Below the pieces are notes generated by a model, which saw only the letters and a list, made by a program, of their open reading frames with translations, did not search any database and was not told where the DNA came from. From Vulcanimicrobiota bacterium (GTDB lineage Bacteria; Vulcanimicrobiota; Vulcanimicrobiia; Vulcanimicrobiales; Vulcanimicrobiaceae), in the NCBI GenBank assembly GCA_003168375.1, contig PMSI01000003.1, forward strand, positions 1,116,001 to 1,180,000: DNA of 64,000 bases, given 5' to 3'. Each line of letters opens with the position of its first letter. Position 1 is the first letter of the stretch. Below, one piece after another: positions 62,776 to 64,000 of this stretch. A program made the position numbers and the translations under genes.

Positions 62776-62883
62776 TCACAGCATCCACGGACGAAGCATA
62801 GCCCGATCTGCACGGTCAAGCCGATCTATCATGGCCTTGACTTCATCTAGCGTTGGACGCCGCGCGTTACTTGAATCAGGCAT
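62776..62883 (-). pseudogene. N-terminal fragment of a gene cut by the IS right end
   Basis: Begins MPDSSNARRPTLDEVKAMID and RLDRADRAMLRPWML, then stops at a TGA made by the first three bases of the IS end (62778-62776). The start overlaps the stop of the TIGR02391-like gene, so the two formed an operon. The N-terminus looks like a small regulatory or antitoxin-like protein; the rest is lost. Confidence 0.5.
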
Positions 62884-63634
62884 GCGTCGAACCTGGGGGA
62901 CGTTGAACACCAACGGAGAGGCCCACGGCCCGCTCAGTTGCAATCTGGAGCAGTTCATCTGCAATCAGTATCTGATGCGCCGCGTGTTCTGCGTTGTAGA
63001 TTGTCGGTTGCCGGTGACTTGCCGCATTCTTGAACAGACCGATTGCTCCAGCAAACAGATGCGCCATTGCCTCACGCTCCCCTTTGGGAAGAGACGGATC
63101 GCACAACGGACCGTTGTCGGAATCAAATGCCTTTCGCATAAGCGTGACTCCGATATCTTCTGGTGCGTACTTCCCTTCGTCTCGAACCTTGATTTCAACC
63201 TGGCGGTATGCCTCTAGCACGGCGGTTTCGTACTTGCCCTGAAGAAACAGGGGCTTCACCTCGCGCCTCGTCGTCATGTGGAGCATTGAATCCGGGAGTA
63301 GCGCACCGCGCGTATACGATGTGAAATCTTCCCGTGATTTGACAGACTCGCCCAGGCGGGTGATAAACTGGCTCTCGTGCCCTCCACCTGGATGGGTTGC
63401 AAGAAGGCCCTGATGTTCAAGGTACGCCCATGCTTCACACCAGATGCGGATGCCGGCCTCTCTGTGACCGCGATGGTAGCCTTCCACCAATACCGTCAGA
63501 TTGTTCTGGCGGTGTAGGTTGTCAAATTCATGGTTTGTACGCAGGTGGAAGAATAGAATCTCCGCCAGGAGCGGCACCGGCATGGCTTGCAGGGCGTCAA
63601 AGTCGGCAACGTACTTCTGAACCTCGAACCGCAT
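62876..63634 (-). CDS. TIGR02391-like hypothetical protein
   Basis: A 252-residue soluble protein. The C-terminal half has the TIGR02391 pattern: LQGKYETAVLEAYRQVEIKV, EDIGVTLMRKAFDSDNGPLC, and REAMAHLFAGAIGLFKNAAS HRQPTIYNAEHAAHQILIADEL. The family is found sporadically in mobile and defence-associated DNA and its function is unknown. The N-terminal part (LLAEILFFHLRTNHEFDNLH) is helical. The ATG is next to a 16-codon frame upstream. Confidence 0.75.
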   Translation of the reverse strand: MRFEVQKYVADFDALQAMPVPLLAEILFFHLRTNHEFDNLHRQNNLTVLVEGYHRGHREAGIRIWCEAWAYLEHQGLLATHPGGGHESQFITRLGESVKSREDFTSYTRGALLPDSMLHMTTRREVKPLFLQGKYETAVLEAYRQVEIKVRDEGKYAPEDIGVTLMRKAFDSDNGPLCDPSLPKGEREAMAHLFAGAIGLFKNAASHRQPTIYNAEHAAHQILIADELLQIATERAVGLSVGVQRPPGSTHA

Positions 63635-63685
63635 CTATGCCACGTCGCCGAATTGGACTACGTACAGCGCCTCTTCAAGAGCCAC
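63635..63685 (-). CDS. 16-residue leader-like mini-ORF
   Basis: Encodes MALEEALYVVQFGDVA from a GTG with GGAAAGGG upstream. Its TAG directly touches the ATG of the TIGR02391-like gene. It may be a leader for translational coupling. Confidence 0.3.
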   Translation of the reverse strand: MALEEALYVVQFGDVA

Positions 63686-63744
63686 GGGCCACCCTTTCCA
63701 TCATCGGAGCGTAGGCCGTAAAGCATTCGCCCCAGGGCGGGCAG

Positions 63745-63777
63745 AAGCCGCCTCCTAGCGGCCGGGCTTCTTCTCTA
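63745..63777. terminator. Hairpin between two minus-strand genes
   Basis: AGAAGCC and GGCTTCT pair across a GC-rich interior with a second short stem (approximate bounds). It lies between the gene ending at 63845 and the mini-ORF and may end transcription from the right. Confidence 0.35.
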
Positions 63778-63844
63778 GGAGCGTAAGCCGGGATTCAATG
63801 CTGGCCCAGCAAGATCACCAATCATGCGTTGAACCTGCCGTACC

Positions 63845-64000
63845 CTACGTCGTAGCGACTGGGCGCGTGGCCGTAAGATGGTCTAGTACGTCATCATGAG
63901 CATACTTATCAAGGTACGCTTCCATCTTGGTCCGCACAGGATAGAGATTGTTCGGACGCAACCAAAGCGTTTCGGCTTCCTCAAGAACGTCTTGGGAAAT
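63845..64000 (-). CDS. C-terminal part of a hypothetical protein, cut by window edge
   Basis: The last 51 residues are visible (DVLEEAETLWLRPNNLYPVR, TKMEAYLDKYAHDDVLDHLT) and end at TAG 63845-63847. Codon choice and amino-acid composition look like real coding sequence. No family recognised. Confidence 0.55.
   Translation of the reverse strand: MSQDVLEEAETLWLRPNNLYPVRTKMEAYLDKYAHDDVLDHLTATRPVATT

Larger units (their letters stand above)
61582..62778 (+). mobile_element. IS3-family insertion sequence, about 1.2 kb
   Basis: Bounded by imperfect inverted repeats that begin TGACGTTGCCCC at the left end and, in reverse complement, TGACGTTGCCCC at the right end (62767-62778). It contains orfA and orfB of an IS3-type transposase. 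Length and TG...CA ends fit the family. No flanking direct repeat is visible. Confidence 0.85.

Noticed and set aside
60247-64000. Second att site (copy of the tRNA-Val 3' end)
   Set aside because: No repeat of the tRNA T-arm and acceptor sequence was found before the right edge.

Overview
The window is a GC-rich, gene-dense bacterial chromosome segment. It encodes a bacterial flagellum in the gene order typical of Gram-positive-like fla/che operons, several exported lipoproteins with Pro/Ser/Thr-rich linkers, a membrane pyrophosphatase, two S10 serine carboxypeptidases and a Bacillus-type LexA site in front of recA. That mix fits a motile member of Vulcanimicrobiota (Eremiobacterota, WPS-2). 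The assignment is an inference from gene content; no rRNA is present.

Layout. 1-9118 (minus strand) is a flagellar operon read fliF-fliG-fliH-fliI-fliJ-motE-like-fliK-flgD-flg_new-flgE, cut by the left window edge inside flgE; most genes overlap or nearly touch. 9328-13535 (minus) holds purA, a secreted GH125 mannosidase, recX and recA. A divergent control region (13694-13758) lies between recA and an ArsR-type regulator. 14220-20532 holds a beta-propeller lipoprotein, ftsY, an aldo/keto reductase and a large BNR-like exported protein. 20545-28982 (minus) holds two tandem S10 peptidases, then a second flagellar/chemotaxis block (FlhB C-terminal-like protein, a second FliK-like protein, a small protein, FliA sigma factor, CheB, CheR). 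28988-33368 carries an orphan DppB-type permease, the H+-pyrophosphatase and a GNAT protein. 33410-40724 mixes two signalling proteins (GGDEF-EAL, MCP) with a split LigD system (ligase and polymerase as separate genes), exonuclease III and a basic DUF6496 protein. 40808-50859 holds sulfate activation (cysD, cysNC), small secreted proteins, three tRNAs (Phe, Asp, Val), a second GGDEF-EAL protein, a two-gene nitrate/sulfonate/taurine-type ABC transporter and topoisomerase IB. 50929-60133 holds an MFS transporter, an exported hydrolase, a GAF/LuxR regulator and a complete branched-chain-amino-acid-type ABC operon. From tRNA-Val (60172) to the right edge the DNA changes: short hypothetical genes, an IS3-family element with a damaged orfB, a TIGR02391-like gene and truncated reading frames, which looks like a degraded accessory island on the 3' side of the tRNA.

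How it works together. The two flagellar blocks supply the MS ring, switch, export ATPase, hook-length control and hook, plus the sigma factor for late genes and the CheR/CheB adaptation pair that would act on the MCP encoded further on. The DNA-repair genes (recA, recX, ligase, LigD-type polymerase, xth) are spread over about 27 kb, and recA appears to be under LexA control. A short imperfect palindrome built on TCGACAAGCTCAGG is scattered through the window and has entered the 3' ends of recA and fliA.
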